A stretch of 64,000 nt of DNA from NCBI GenBank assembly GCA_028551475.1, contig CM052358.1, positions 26,934,853-26,998,852 of the forward strand, read 5' to 3'. A program made the position numbers and the translations under genes. This document shows, one piece after another, positions 37,167-49,300 of this stretch. The stretch is from Casuarina equisetifolia (taxonomy: Eukaryota > Streptophyta > Magnoliopsida > Fagales > Casuarinaceae). Under the pieces are notes generated by a model. The model had not been told where the DNA came from, made no database searches, and worked only from the letters and a program-made list of their open reading frames with translations. How positions within the stretch are numbered: position 1 is the first letter of the stretch; each line of letters begins with the position of its first letter.

Positions 37167-37421
37167 TGTTGGAGATACGTTAGCATATTTGGGAATTATT
37201 TCCTAGAATCGCTACGTTATTCTTTCCTTATAATTTTATCTCTTTAGGAAACTATTATTGTATATAGGAGATTATTTTCTTCCTTGTATTTGTATATTGT
37301 TTCCTTTTTAGTTTGCTCCTTACATTATATAAGGACCTTCATATGTACAGTTTTTATATACAAGTGAAAGCAATACAAGCCTTTCCCACAAATCTATGCT
37401 TTTTTCTCTCTCTTTGTGACA
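37167..37421 (+). repeat. 5' LTR of copia element 2
   Basis: 255 bp, tgttggagata ... ttgtgaca. It carries tatataagg near 37326 (candidate TATA). It differs from the 3' LTR at three positions (gaatcgct/gaattgct, one C/T in the T-C run, and tgaca/tggca). Confidence 0.96.
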
Positions 37422-37434
37422 TGGTATCGGAGCC
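37422..37434 (+). promoter_or_regulatory. Primer-binding site of copia element 2
   Basis: TGGTATCGGAGCC directly follows the LTR. It is close to the plant initiator-Met tRNA primer site TGGTATCAGAGC with one mismatch over the core. Confidence 0.85.
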
Positions 37435-37494
37435 TAGTTTTTTTTCCTACATTCACGTTTCTGCAATTTTTTTTTTCTCCTTTCCTTTGTGATC

Positions 37495-40400
37495 ATGTCC
37501 TCTCCGGTTAACCCCGATGCTCCCATCATCGAGGATGTCCCGCCTTCCTCCACCTCCCCTCCATCTCCTACCCTCCCTGGACCTGCCCTCTCCTCTGGGG
37601 TCCTTGATTCTTTTTCCCCGTTACCTCCTCTCTCTTGGGCCCCATATTCTCTCCCTGGCCAGCCACGTCCTGCCCTCTCCCAGGCCCTACCTCTCGGCCC
37701 AACTCCCTCTTCTCTGGCCCCCCTCTCCTCTCCCCTCCCCGGCCTACCCCACACCTCTACCCCGACCCAACCTCCCGTGAGTGGATCAACCATCTCCGAG
37801 TCCTCGGGTTTGAGTTCGAACCCCTACCCGTACCCATATTCTGAATTCGGGTCCAATCCCTACCCGAATTCACCCCCAATTTTTTTGCCCTATTCCACCG
37901 CCGACCGCCCGGAACCCGGCGATCCTCTCTACACCGCTGCCTCTGACGGCCCCGAGTTGCGGCTTATCACCCAGCTTCTCACCGGCGCCGAAACCTTCAC
38001 CGTTTGGTCCCGCGAGCTCCGCCGCGCCCTTGTCACCAAAGACAAAGACGGGTTTCTCGACAGCGCTATCTCGGCTCCCGCCACCGAACGCCTTGCGTGG
38101 CAGTGGCACAAGTGTTCCCAATTGGTCTGTACCTGGATTGGGAACACTCTCACCCCGGAGGTCGCCGCCGCTCTTCCGCCCACCGACGACCCGAAAGTTC
38201 TCTGGGACACTCTCCGCGAACTCTACGGCCGCCCCGATCGTGTTTGCCTCTTCCAAATCAAGCAAAAACTCACCGAATTGAAGCAAGGAACCCTCTCTGT
38301 GGCCGTCGTCTTCAACCGTTTCATGGCCCTCTGCCATGAATACGACCACACAGTCGAACTGCTCGACGGCCCCGACGCCACGCTCCGCCAATTTCACCGG
38401 CTGAAGGAGGAGCAACGCCTCATTCGTTTTCTCCTCCTCTTAAACGAGTCGTTCTCCTCCTTCCGCTCCCAGATTCTGGCCATGGATCCACCCTCATCCT
38501 TGCGCCGCCTCCTTTTCCTCGTCGTCCAAGAGGAAAACCACCGTCTCGCCTCCGCCGAATATCTCCGTGTCAGAGACTCGGTTATTTTGGCCGCTCGGGC
38601 CACTCCTACTTAGAAGGCTCTTACTGGTGGTGGCGGCGGTGGCGGCGGTAGCAGCAGCGGCGGAGGCGGGCTTGGAGATCGCGGCGGCGTCGGCTCTGCG
38701 GCACATATGCGGTCTTTAGGTTTTTTTGAGGGCGACGCTTCACTCCCTCCTGGATCGGACGGCTCTCCTCGTTACCCTAGATCAGACGGTCCATCTCTTA
38801 TCTCGGGCGCGCCTCCATCCGACGGTCTCTATCCGATCCCAGCTTCACAGATCGACGCCTCTCAGCAGAGCTTCGGTGCACCTGTCCACAGAGGATCCGC
38901 TGGGCCGCGCAGCTTAAATGGATCGCGTTCTCGCCGACCCAATGGGCCCAATAACGGCTTCAACGGCCCAATTTCTTCACGGGCTCGGCCCAATCAGCTT
39001 TTTTGTGAGCACTGCAAGCGGACCAACCACACGAAGGCCACATGTTGGAAATTACATGGTAGGCCTGGGGACTTTGCCTCCAAAGAAAATAATAATATTT
39101 TGACTAATTTTGTTTCTTCTCAGGATAAGCCCAATCCACCTCTCAGTGAAGCCCAACTTCAACAGATCATCCAGGCCTTCAATCAGATGGGCCAACCTGA
39201 CAAGATTGCTAGCTTTGGAGGTACTTCTTTTTGTTTTATGAGCTCTATCTTACCCTCTGATTGGCTTATTGATTCAGGTGCCAGTGACCACATTATTTGC
39301 GACCAAAATTTTTTTTCCAAAATTCACACTACCCAATCTTCCATGACTGTACGTCTCCCCACTGGAAACGTTACTTCCGTCACCAAAATTGGTGATGTCC
39401 AACTTAGCCCTCAATTTACTCTCAAAAATGTTCTTTATGTTCCTGAGTTCCAATTTAATCTCATATCTATTTCCAAAGCTTGTGAAAATAATCATTGTCG
39501 AGCCATTTTGGACTCTAATTTCTGTTTCTTTCAGGCCCGTTCGACTGGCAAACTGATGGGCTTGGGTAATGCTCAACAAGGCCTTTATTTTTGGATTTCC
39601 ATTCCTGTAAATTTCAATTTAAATTCATGTATTTCACCCACTACGGGCTCCTTTTGTAATTCTCATTTCAGTAATAATATTTTACTTTCTCACCAACGTC
39701 TGGGCCATAGTGCTTTTTACCCTCACCCAAAATGTCCGATTTGTCCCTTGGCAAAACAACCTCGCCCCTCTTTCCCTACCAGCTCTTCTCGCGCTTCTTC
39801 TGTTTTCTCCCTCCTCCATATCGACATTTGGGGACCTTATCACGCCCCACATCGTGATGGATCTCGTTTCTTCCTCACTCTTGTTGATGATTTTTCTCGT
39901 GGTACTTGGGTCTTCTTAATGCAATCAAAAACCCAAGTTCTCTCTCATCTCACTCGTTTCTTTGCCCTTATTTGTACTCAGTTTCACACCTCTATCCAAC
40001 GTGTTCGCACCGATAATGCCCGTGACTTTTTTAATCATACTTGTTCCTCCTTTTTTTCTGATCATGGCATCCTCCATGAAAGTTCTTGCCCATACACTCC
40101 TCAACAAAATGGTGTTGTAGAACGCAAGCACCGTCATATTCTCGAGGTTGCCCGAACCTTAAAATTCCAAGCCTCTATTCCTGAAAATTTTTGGGGCGAT
40201 TGTGTGGTTACTGCTGCTTACCTGATCAATCGGATGCCTACTCGGGTCCTTCATGGGAAGACACCTTTTGAGCTACTTTTTGGAAAGCACCCTGATATTG
40301 GTCACCTCCGCGTCTTTGGTTGCTTGTGTTTTGCAACTACCGTGGGACATCGTGACAAGCTAGCTCCTCGTGCCACCCATTGCATCTTCATGGGTTATCC

Positions 40401-42534
40401 TTCCTTTCAAAAAGGCTACCGTCTTTATGATCCAGCTACAGGTACCTTTTTTATCAGCCGTGATGTTGTCTTCCATGAAGATGTATTCCCTTTTCAGGAT
40501 GTGCCTTCACCGGCGACTGACATTGTGCCCCCCTCGGGTTCTCGACTGTTTCTACCTGATGATTCGGCTCCATCACCACCACCTGTGGTCCTTATTGCGC
40601 CTCCAGTGCCTCCAGCGCCTCCAGCTCCTCCTTCACCCGCTATATCTGTGGGATCCACCCCAATGCCTCCCTCTGCACCGCCTTCTCCATTACCGGCTTC
40701 CCCTGACCAACCTGACTCTTTGGTCTCCCTTGACGACTCACTGGCCATTGTCCCTTATGTCCCACCTCCTGCTTCGGCCTCGGCTCCTCTTCCTCGGCGT
40801 TCTGGTCGTGCCACTCGGCCTCCTACTTGGACCAAGGACTACATTTGTTCCAGCGCTGAGCATATTGGGTCTCATTATCCCATCACCTCCTATGTCAGCT
40901 TTGCTCGTCTATCTCCAGATCATTTTTGCTGCATTAGTCAGATTTCTGTTGCCACGGAACCTTCTTGTTACTAGGAGGCCTCCACTGATCCCCGTTGGCA
41001 ACAAGCCATGGAAGCTGAGCTCCGTGCCCTTGCCGATAATCATACTTGGGATGTTGTTCCTTGCCCTGCTCATCGGCGTCCCATTGGCTGCAAGTGGGTC
41101 TACAAGATTAAGCATCGAGCTGATGGTTCTGTTGAGCGTTATAAAGCTCGTCTTGTTGCCAAAGGATACACCCAGAAAGAAGGTTTTGACTATCAGGACA
41201 CTTTCTCACCTGTCGCCAAGGCAGGCACTATTCGTTCCTTCCTCGCCGTTGCTGTTTTCCGTGATTGGCCTTTGCATTAGATGGATGTTAATAATGCCTT
41301 TCTCCATGGTGATTTAGATGAAGAAATCTATATGAATCTCCCTCCGGGCCTTCGCAGACAGGGGGAGTCTCGGGTTTGTCGTCTCCGAAAGTCCCTCTAT
41401 GGTCTCAAGCAAGCTTCTCGGCAATGGTATGCTAAATTTACATCAGCCCTTCTCTCAGCCAAGTTTCACCAATCTCGCCACGACTATGCCCTTTTTACAT
41501 GGCACCAAGGTACTTCCTCTATATATTTACTCATATATGTCGATGATATCTTAATTATGGGCAGCGATGCTTCCGCCATTGCCCGGTTCAAGTCCTATCT
41601 CTACTCTACCTTCCACATCAAGGACTTAGGGCCCCCCAAATACTACCTGGGTATCGAGATTGCTCGGTCGGACAAAGGCATCTGCCTCAGTCAACGTAAA
41701 TTTGTCTTGGAAATTATATCTTAGGCCGGATTATCTGGTTGCAAGCCTGCTATCATTCCTTTTGAACAGAACTTGAGTCTCACTACACCAGAATTCGATG
41801 TGGGAATGTCGTCCTCAGAACAAGATCAACCACTCAAGGATCCTTCTAAGTATCAACGCTTAGTTGGAAAATTTATCTATCTTACTATGACGAGACCAGA
41901 TATTTGTTATGCCTTTCACATTCTTAGTCAATTTGTGCATGCCCCGAAACAGTCTCATATGAATGCGGCTCTAAAGGTTGTAAAATATCTGAAGGGATGC
42001 CCAGGTCTTGGATTGCTCCTCTCTAGAGATTGCGACATGGAAATGAAGGGGTATTGTGACACTGATTATGCCACGTGTCCCATGAGCCGACGATCGACAA
42101 CTGGTTTTGCCATAAAGCTTGGGAATTCCCTTTTGTCTTGGAAGACCAAGAAACAGTCAACTGTATCATTATCTTCTGCCGAATCTGAATATCGTGCCAT
42201 GACCAAGACCACCTGTGAAATTATTTGGTTGAGGGGCTTACTACGTGACCTTGGAGTATGTATACGGCGTCCTACCCTACTCTTTTGTGACAATGACGCA
42301 GCTTTAAAACTGGCAGCGAATCCAATAGTTCATGAGAGAACCAAGCATATTGAAGTGGATTGTCATTTTACAAGGGACAAAATTCAAGAAGGCGTCATCA
42401 CAACACATGAGATCAACACCACGGAACAACCCGCAAACATTTTCACCAAAGCACTTTGTCATCGACAACACACGTATCTATTGAACAAACTTGGTGTGTT
42501 TGATGTTTACAAGCCTCCCAAACCACCAGCTTGA
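37495..42534 (+). pseudogene. Copia gag-pol polyprotein, element 2, with four in-frame TAG codons
   Basis: A single frame of 1679 codons starts at ATG 37495 (MSSPVNPDAP) and ends in TGA at 42532-42534. Gag has a proline/serine-rich N-terminus and a UBN2-type core (FTVWSRELRRAL, LYGRPDRVCLFQIKQ), then the CCHC knuckle CEHCKRTNHTKATC from 39004. Protease DSGAS is at about 39271-39285. Integrase has HIDIWGP, TDNA (about 40008) and ERKHR, but the HHCC region is shortened (RLGHSAFYPHPKCPIC). RT has MDVNNAFLHGDL and YVDD (41536-41547). RNase H has YCDTDYA, SSAESEY and FCDNDAAL. Stops, all TAG: 38611-38613, 40972-40974, 41278-41280 and 41722-41724, with no frameshift between them. Confidence 0.95.
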
Positions 42535-42541
42535 GGGAGAG

Positions 42542-42796
42542 TGTTGGAGATACGTTAGCATATTTGGGAATTATTTCCTAGAATTGCTACGTTATTCTTT
42601 CCTTATAATTTTATCTCTTTAGGAAACTATTATTGTATATAGGAGATTATTTTCTTCCTTGTATTTGTATATTGTTTCCTTTTTAGTTTGCTCCTTACAT
42701 TATATAAGGACCTTCATATGTACAGTTTTTATATACAAGTGAAAGCAATACAAGCCTTTCCCACAAATCTATGCTTTTTTTTCTCTCTTTGTGGCA
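42542..42796 (+). repeat. 3' LTR of copia element 2
   Basis: 255 bp, tgttggagata ... ttgtggca, followed by the target duplication ATTTA at 42797-42801. Confidence 0.96.
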
Positions 42797-43019
42797 ATTT
42801 ATACTCCGTGTTTAAACAATTAATTTTTGATATCTCTTATAAAATGAACTAATAGTCACTAATCTACAATCAAAAGCCGATTAACAAAATGACCATCAAT
42901 TTTATGCATTCCAAAATTTTGATATTCGAAATTCTCATTGGAATGTAATAACTTGAACGTATATCAATATACAAGTCTTTATTTAAAAGGTGGTCTGAAT
43001 AGACTACAAACAAAACCCA

Positions 43020-43900
43020 AAAGTTATTTCCGACAAACATGACACCAAGGGTCACCACTTTAGCCCATTGACGTTAAAGCGGAGACGGTCGTCTTCTTTT
43101 GCATATATAATTGCACTGCAATTGTACCGAAGCACTACCCGCCTGACCCCTCCATCAAATTCCAAATTGACTGTCACACCAACATCACGCGTTCGTCGGT
43201 GCTTCTTTTTGAGCTGCCCGCGTATGGTGGGGTGCTGGTCTCCTGTCACGTTCTGAGCAGTGTTGAACGTGCTGGGCAAGATAAAAGAAAAGAGAAGACA
43301 GTAGTAGCAAAAATCTTGATCGGTAAGTTGCCAGGAAATAGGGAGATAGGTCTCTCTATCGATCGGTTTTGAAACGTAAAAACCAGAGATTAGCAGGCCA
43401 GGCCACTTTCCCGAATTCCAATTAAGCTGTCCTTTGATGCCAACCCTACGCGTCTTTCAGTTCTGCTTTAGGACCGGCAACCATATGGTGGGGCTGAACG
43501 TATTCACGAAGGCAAAAGAAAGTAAAAGACATTTTACACTCTGCGAAAATCTCAGGCACTTTCCTTTACACGTCGTTTGACGCGGCTGTCCAGCGCACAG
43601 CCGGTCGGAAAAAATCTACTCTGTCAGGAAAGATTACCGAAATTAAATGGAAGCCCTGTTTATAGATGGGTGTTGTAACGTTAAAAGCATAGATTAGCAA
43701 GCCAGACCACTTTCTCGAATTCCAATCAACTCCACGGTCTTTCAGTTTTCCTTTATGACCTGCAACCACGATGTGGTGGGGCTGAACGCGTTCACTAAGA
43801 CAAAAGAAAGTAAAAGAAATTTTACACTTAGCAAAAATCTTAGCGACCTTCCTTTACCCGTTGTTTGACGCGGCTGTCCAGTGTCCGAGGTCTCCAATCT
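43020..43900. repeat. Tandemly duplicated TNL-type 5' flank
   Basis: The segment containing agaccactttctcgaattcc, ctttcagttttcc and tggtggggctgaacg occurs twice in a row (about 43325-43600 and 43618-43890) and once upstream of TNL copy A (about 7900-8100). The piece 43065-43230 (attgacg..., then ttcgtcggtgcttctttttga) recurs at 44676-44835. No coding region is supported. Confidence 0.65.
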
Positions 43901-45940
43901 CGTCTGATTTAAAGTCGGTCGAAAAAATCCACTTGATTTCCGTCCCCACCCTTCCACGAAAATACAGTAACTGTTTAAGGTGAATAAAAGAAGGAAAACA
44001 AAAGGCATCGCTAGCCAAAATCTCATCTTCCCATAACCTTCCCCTGGTATTTGAAGGGGTGATAAAAAACAAATGTAATCGCAATGCAACTATGAGAAAG
44101 TTTCACATTGGTTTGCCATTGTTTGGAGGTCTACAAGAAACGCTGATTTCGAGGTGTCCTGCATAAAAGAGAAAAGCAGAACTCATGTTCAGCATGATCT
44201 TCAAGTGGTCTTAATATTCAACTAAATACATGAATTATCACAATTTTTAAAACAACTTCTAAAAATTCAATAAAGTGAAAAAGTGGTCAAGATAAGGAAA
44301 TTTCCGATACACTTGCAGTATATGAAGCTTCTGTTGCATTTGTGTGTAATTGCCTTTGTGATGGATTCGAAACCAAGAACAAATTTTTAGCAAACTGAAG
44401 GAAAAATTTGCCGTGCATGCCGTGGTTTGAAAATGAAGAATGCATTACATAGTCATGGCTTTTAGTGCCTGCTTTAGCTCTTTTAAATAATATCAATGTT
44501 TGTTTGACATAGACACCAAAATTCTTAAGCAAGCACATTTTATTATGTAGCATGACTCTTGAAACCTCTCTTTTCATTCTGCTTCCCACTAAGTTATTGT
44601 AAATTTAGAAGAATGATCAACAAACTTTTTAGGTAATTTGTAGGAAAAGTTCTTTAAGCTCATATTGCATTTTTCTTTTACATTGACGACAAAAGCAGGG
44701 ACGTTTATCTTCTTTTCCATATACAATTGCAGGGCAATTGTACAGAAGCGCTACATGCCGACCCCTCCCTTAAGTTCCAATATCACTATCACACCAACTT
44801 CACGTATCCGTCGGTGCTTCTTTTTGACTTGCTTGCTTATGGTCGGGAAGCTAGGTTGCTATCATGTTTAGATTGATTAGTGATGAACATATTTTGATGG
44901 AACGTAGAAGAAAAGAAAAGACATTGCAGTAGTGAAAGTCATGGCTTTTCTTCCACTAGATGTTGTAGACACTTGCCTAGAAAGAAATCTACGAGGTATC
45001 AGTTGTCCCCACCACTCCAAAAGCATAACTACTTTGCTAATGGTTTGAGTGGTCTACATGAGGAAATTTCTAAGATACTACTTTCTCTTGTATAAACATA
45101 AGCTTTTTGATAAGACTTGGACAAATATGAAAAGAAAGATTAGTTCATACCCCTTTTCTATCCCTTAACGTCAAAAGCATAGGTGTTCTCTTCTTTTCAA
45201 GTGATGGGAGAAAAAGTAAAGTAAGTGCATTGTAATTATATAGTTCCACACACTATTACAAAGTTCAAGGTCTACCATATCTATTCATTGGTAGGAAAAA
45301 ATCTACATGATATCCATCCCCACCAGTTAAGAAAAGCAAAAGTTAATTTAGCAGAAACTTCAATTAGTCGTGTATAAATTATCACAATGTTAAAAAGACT
45401 TTCCAACAACTTCACTTTGTGGGGAAAAAAAGGTAGTCAACTAATGCATGAAGTAAATGAAACTATTGTTTAAAAGGAGTAATAAAATAATATCAACTTG
45501 GGGAAAAGGTTATCAAGATGAGAAAATTTCCAAGATGCTTCTAGTAAATGAAATGAAACTTTTGTTCATATTACTCCTATGTGCAATTGTCTTTTAGATG
45601 GATTTGCATCTAGACTTAATAAAAGTATTGCCAAAATGATATTAGTGATACTTAAGGCTTGTGTTCTCTTGATCAAACCTTGAAAGACAAGGTCACCTTT
45701 TTTTATTGCAAAGAGAGCTCTTAAAGATGATTTTAACAAATACCATACTGACTTTAAAAACAAAAACCTTTGCATCATATTATTTCTTAAATAAGGAACT
45801 TTAAAATAACTTTCATAATGGTATTCTTAAACTAAATAAGTTTACATCAAGTACTTGAAATTATCAAAAAATATTTTCATGACAAGTTTATAACTATCCA
45901 TTTTGTAGAATGCAAATACTTGTTAAATTTAACGTTATAT
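43901..45940. repeat. Further degenerate repeats of TNL 5'-flank type
   Basis: No gene is visible. 44676-44880 repeats 43065-43270. About 45160-45330 is a weaker third copy (ttaacgtcaaaagcataggt). About 44280-44380 (gtggtcaagataaggaaatttcc) matches 45500-45610 (ggttatcaagatgagaaaatttcc), including gatggatt.gaaacc or gatggatttgcatc. The pattern suggests about three rounds of local duplication followed by decay. Confidence 0.5.
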
Positions 45941-47580
45941 CACAGTTGTCTATGTTCCTTAAGGTACTGGGCTAGTGGCTTTTAGCTTCGCTTAACTATT
46001 TGTCATATTTATGTGACCAAGAATGGACAAGACTCGACATTAATTTGAGTGTATGGAATTAAAAGAGGTTTTTAAGTTGTTGACATGCTAACATGGAAAG
46101 CCATAAAGCTGAACATGAATCCCATGTTTTTGGACCAAAAAAAGGCCCTATTTATTTTTTCCATCTGCAAAGATTGGTTGGGCTTTTTGGCCAAAGCCCA
46201 CTCTGCTGCACTGCATAAATTATCCACAGTTGTGGACATGATTCTTGGACAACAATGAGAACCATATAGCAATTCCAATGAAGAATTAGATAACCATTCT
46301 TTCGTTCACTATTGTGACATTTGAGCTACCATGTCCAGAGCTATTGCTCACACTGTAAATCAACTAGCCAAGATGGCTGGCTTCTTCATTTCAGTTGGCA
46401 AAAAGCCATTGTTGTCTCGCGGAGTTAGGTATCTTAGAAGTTCGCAACCTATTTGTCTTTTGTTATTGATTTCTCGTGATGCAATCTTGTAGTTAAAACA
46501 AAACAATCGTTGAAAATATTATAAATGATTGAAAACATAAACAATTCTGTTTCCTTTTGAACATGGGCGCTTCCACAATCAAACAAAATTGCAGGATTGC
46601 TATACAATCAAGGAACTTTAATAGTGGGAGACAGACATAAGGGGACCAAAGGAGCTTGCCATTTGCACCAAAGGCCGATTTCAAGGTAGGGATTCTTTCG
46701 TACGAAGGTCATTGTCCCGAAAATGACATAGAAAGGAGAAAATAGCAGGATTGTTGCCATGCTCATCCAACTTTCATTTTTCTTCTTTCTACTAGAAATG
46801 TTTCAAGTACATGAACTTGATATATTATTAGAAGAGCACATCGATCCCATGCTCTTCTAACCATTCCAAGCAACTTTTTATTGTTCTAAACGTATTACCT
46901 ATTGTCCAACTAAATCACCTTGGGATTCCAAGGGGCAAATGATATGCTAATTGGATACTTTAAAATGGAAAAAGAAAAAAAAAATCATCCTCCTTGTTTC
47001 AGTTCTAGTAAAGCATTATGAAACTGTCTTTACATTTGCACATATGGGTTCAACCAATCTAAAAGCAAGCCAATCCAACCAGTGCCTTCGACTAAGTGTT
47101 TCAATATTGAGAACAATTTAATATTTTTCATAAAAAATTTTGACTTCTACAACACGTTAAGCAAATGTAAACTTGGAAGAGGAAAAACACTAGCTAACCG
47201 TGAGCACTAAGCCTATTGCAATATGTGAACAACTACATTCATATGCAACTTGTACCACTAGTAGCTGCATTTGAAAATACATTACAATAAACTAATTATT
47301 ACAAGATAAAATTAAAGATAAGATACGCACAAATACTTATACTGAAAGGTTAACTTTTGAAACCTTAACTAGCTAAAACCTGCTAAACATTTATAACAAA
47401 GTACATTAGCCTTTCTACTACTTAAATATATTGCTCAGCTTCTTCCTTTTCTTTTGTTGTGTTAAGAATAACACTAAAGTAAACAAAAAAGAGCCACACT
47501 CACATGTGGCGTAGCCGATCTTAAGCTTGTTAGAAGTTTTGGTAGATTGAGCAAATGTGTAAGGAAACTTGGAGAATTAA
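45941..47580 (-). pseudogene. TNL 3'-end remnants, unit E
   Basis: A mosaic of decayed pieces. 45990-46125 matches unit G. 46260-46420 matches the gtagcaattccagtgaag ... ggcttcttcatttc part of module A. 46555-46660 matches the acatgg..cttccac piece. 46710-46940 is the post-LRR domain on the minus strand (catgctcatccaactttc and attgttct.aa pieces, as in copies A and D). 47340-47560 repeats the start of the 3' module (ccttaactagctaaaa, then aagcttgttagaagt). The last piece is out of order relative to unit A, so at least two modules were joined. There is no usable frame. Confidence 0.5.
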
Positions 47581-48190
47581 ACCATCGACAAGAGCTAAGA
47601 GAACTAAAGGCAACCTTCTCGAGTTGGATGGTGAGAACGGCACAAGAACCGGATAATGCCCTTAGCGTATGTATTTATCGTCCCAACGACAAAGAGCCAT
47701 GCATACAATCCTTTTAACTCTCTCCACTTAAAACACGGTTACTTCTAGAGACATATAAGAATTGGGTCTGACATAGATAAGCCATTTACTGAAACCGTTT
47801 AGGGTAATTTTTCTTTCGGTGTTTTCTATTTAAGCCTTGTTTTAGGAGCAAAACATCTTAAATAAATAAATAAATAAGTTGTCACCACACTATCTCTTCT
47901 TCAAGAATTCTTTGCAAAATTCATACAAATCAAACTAAAATCAAGAATTGCAGAAAGTAGAGGTAAGTTGTCGCGCCTCTCCTTTCTTTTCTTTTTCTCT
48001 CCTCCTCTTTTTTTTTTCCTTTTATTTCGCATGTGTCTTGCTTGTAGTCTTTTTTTCCTTTACCTATTGTGCTCTTTTGGGATTTACTACATAAAAAACA
48101 AAGATTTAAATAAATATATCAAAACTTAAATGTTATCTCACAAAACTTATAGTATTTATATCCTAAAATAGTTAAAATAACTCTATCAAT
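47581..48190. other. Intergenic DNA
   Basis: No gene that I can support. It contains T/C-rich tracts near 47970-48060 (cctttcttttctttttctct) and a short taaataaataaataa run near 47860. Confidence 0.5.
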
Positions 48191-48787
48191 ATAAAGTTAT
48201 CAGAGTTCTAACAAACAAAGGTTAGTAGGACATTTGTAAACTAATACGAAAAAGATTAACTTTTTCTCACTACTTAAGTTTTTAATTACTTCTATAACTA
48301 TTTGATGAATTAATTATGTCTTTCCACATAATCTCCTTGCCTTTTGATGTTATTTCGTTGTTTTTATTTCTCATGGTATTTTTTTATTGTATCTCTTCAT
48401 AATTGTTACAATACAATTACCTATTTTTTAATTCATTTATGTTTCTATGAAATGTCTCATTTGAGTGTCACTTCTACTTGTAATTTGCTCCTACATGCTT
48501 ATGACATCCATTGATAGAACATTTGATTGGATGTAAAGGACTAATACATTGTTAAAATTGGATCATAGCTCATTACATGTTATTTTCAACTAATTTTTTC
48601 ATGTATGCTAGACTTTCTACAAGATCAAGTATTAATTGCTTAGAAAATTCTTATAAAGTCATATCTCTCTAGCTAAAACATTAACTAAAGGTTAAAACAA
48701 ATTTAGTAATGTACAATCACAATACCAAAAGCCAATGATCTTAAACAAATATTTTTAAATGCTATTTCATCTAGAAGAATTTCAAGC

Positions 48788-48794
48788 TATATAA
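48788..48794 (+). promoter_or_regulatory. Conserved TATA box of secreted-peptide gene 1
   Basis: TATATAA within caagctatataattg, 96 bp before the ATG. The paralogue has the same box in the same context 98 bp before its ATG. Confidence 0.7.
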
Positions 48795-48883
48795 TTGCAA
48801 CAAAGATTAAAGAACCACTCTATATCGATAATTTTTTGTTAGATATCAAGAAAAGAGAAATTTTGAAACAAAGCTATAATCTA

Positions 48884-49300
48884 ATGGCTCTAAAATCCAT
48901 CAACAAACTTATAGTATTGATGATGGAGTTGCTTATCCTTATACTTACCAAAGTGCATGCAGATAGCACTACCCCTTTCTTTTCTACTACCATGTTATTT
49001 CCTTCTCACTTTGATATAATTCAACAAAATGAGAATGGGAACTACAACCATCATTGCATTGAAAGTGCACTAGAAATTTGCAAAGGCAAATCAATGTTAA
49101 TACAAATGGAGAACTGTATTATTCATCATCTCTTTGAATGCCTCTTTGATAATCCAAAATACAATAATCACACTTTGAAAGATTGTTTTGCAATTGGGGA
49201 AAAATGCATATATCATTGTATGCGGGCGAAGAAACTTAGAGGTTTAGATATTACTAAATGTTTGGCGAAGTGTTATGAAAGGCACATGGAGAAAAATTAA
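48884..49300 (+). CDS. Small secreted cysteine-rich protein, paralogue 1
   Basis: 138 residues, single exon. The ATG at 48884 aligns exactly with the ATG of the paralogue at 62738; the open frame extends upstream but without another ATG. Residues 1-26 form a signal peptide (MALKSINKLIVLMMELLIL..., likely cleavage after VHA). The mature part (about 112 residues) has nine Cys, eight shared with the paralogue: C-x7-C-x11-C-x7-C, then a stretch, then C-x3-C-x13-C-x3-C. The ninth, in LKDCF, is unique to this copy. The C-terminus ends in ERHMEKN. A secreted disulfide-rich product is inferred. The paired CxxxC motifs recall thionin-like or hairpinin-like peptides, but spacing and length do not fit a family I know. 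A possible polyA signal aataaa lies near 49702. It is the only intact gene type in the window. Confidence 0.8.
   Translation: MALKSINKLIVLMMELLILILTKVHADSTTPFFSTTMLFPSHFDIIQQNENGNYNHHCIESALEICKGKSMLIQMENCIIHHLFECLFDNPKYNNHTLKDCFAIGEKCIYHCMRAKKLRGLDITKCLAKCYERHMEKN

Larger units (their letters stand above)
37167..42796 (+). mobile_element. Ty1/copia LTR retrotransposon, element 2
   Basis: A complete element of 5630 bp with 255-bp LTRs (37167-37421 and 42542-42796; TG...CA) flanked by the 5-bp target duplication ATTTA (37162-37166 and 42797-42801). The primer-binding site TGGTATCGGAGCC abuts the 5' LTR and the purine tract gagggagag abuts the 3' LTR. The LTRs differ at three positions. The coding frame has gag, protease, integrase, RT and RNase H in copia order. 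Its GC-rich, proline-rich gag and integrase tail contrast with the AT-rich host DNA. It inserted about 0.7 kb upstream of the TNL copy B start, in the opposite orientation to that gene. Confidence 0.97.

Noticed and set aside
40370..41317. A 315-codon open frame in another frame over the copia 2 integrase tail
   Set aside because: It is a shadow of the proline-rich gag-pol frame. Its composition is Leu/Pro-biased and it has no homology I recognise.
44287..45778. Minus-strand open frames of 100 and 70 codons near 44.4 and 45.7 kb
   Set aside because: They lie in degenerate repeat copies, share only a short NPSxRQLH stretch and have no recognisable domain.
48836..48883. Upstream extension of secreted-peptide gene 1 by 16 codons
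   Set aside because: There is no ATG in the extension, and the paralogue aligns at the downstream ATG, where the signal peptide begins.
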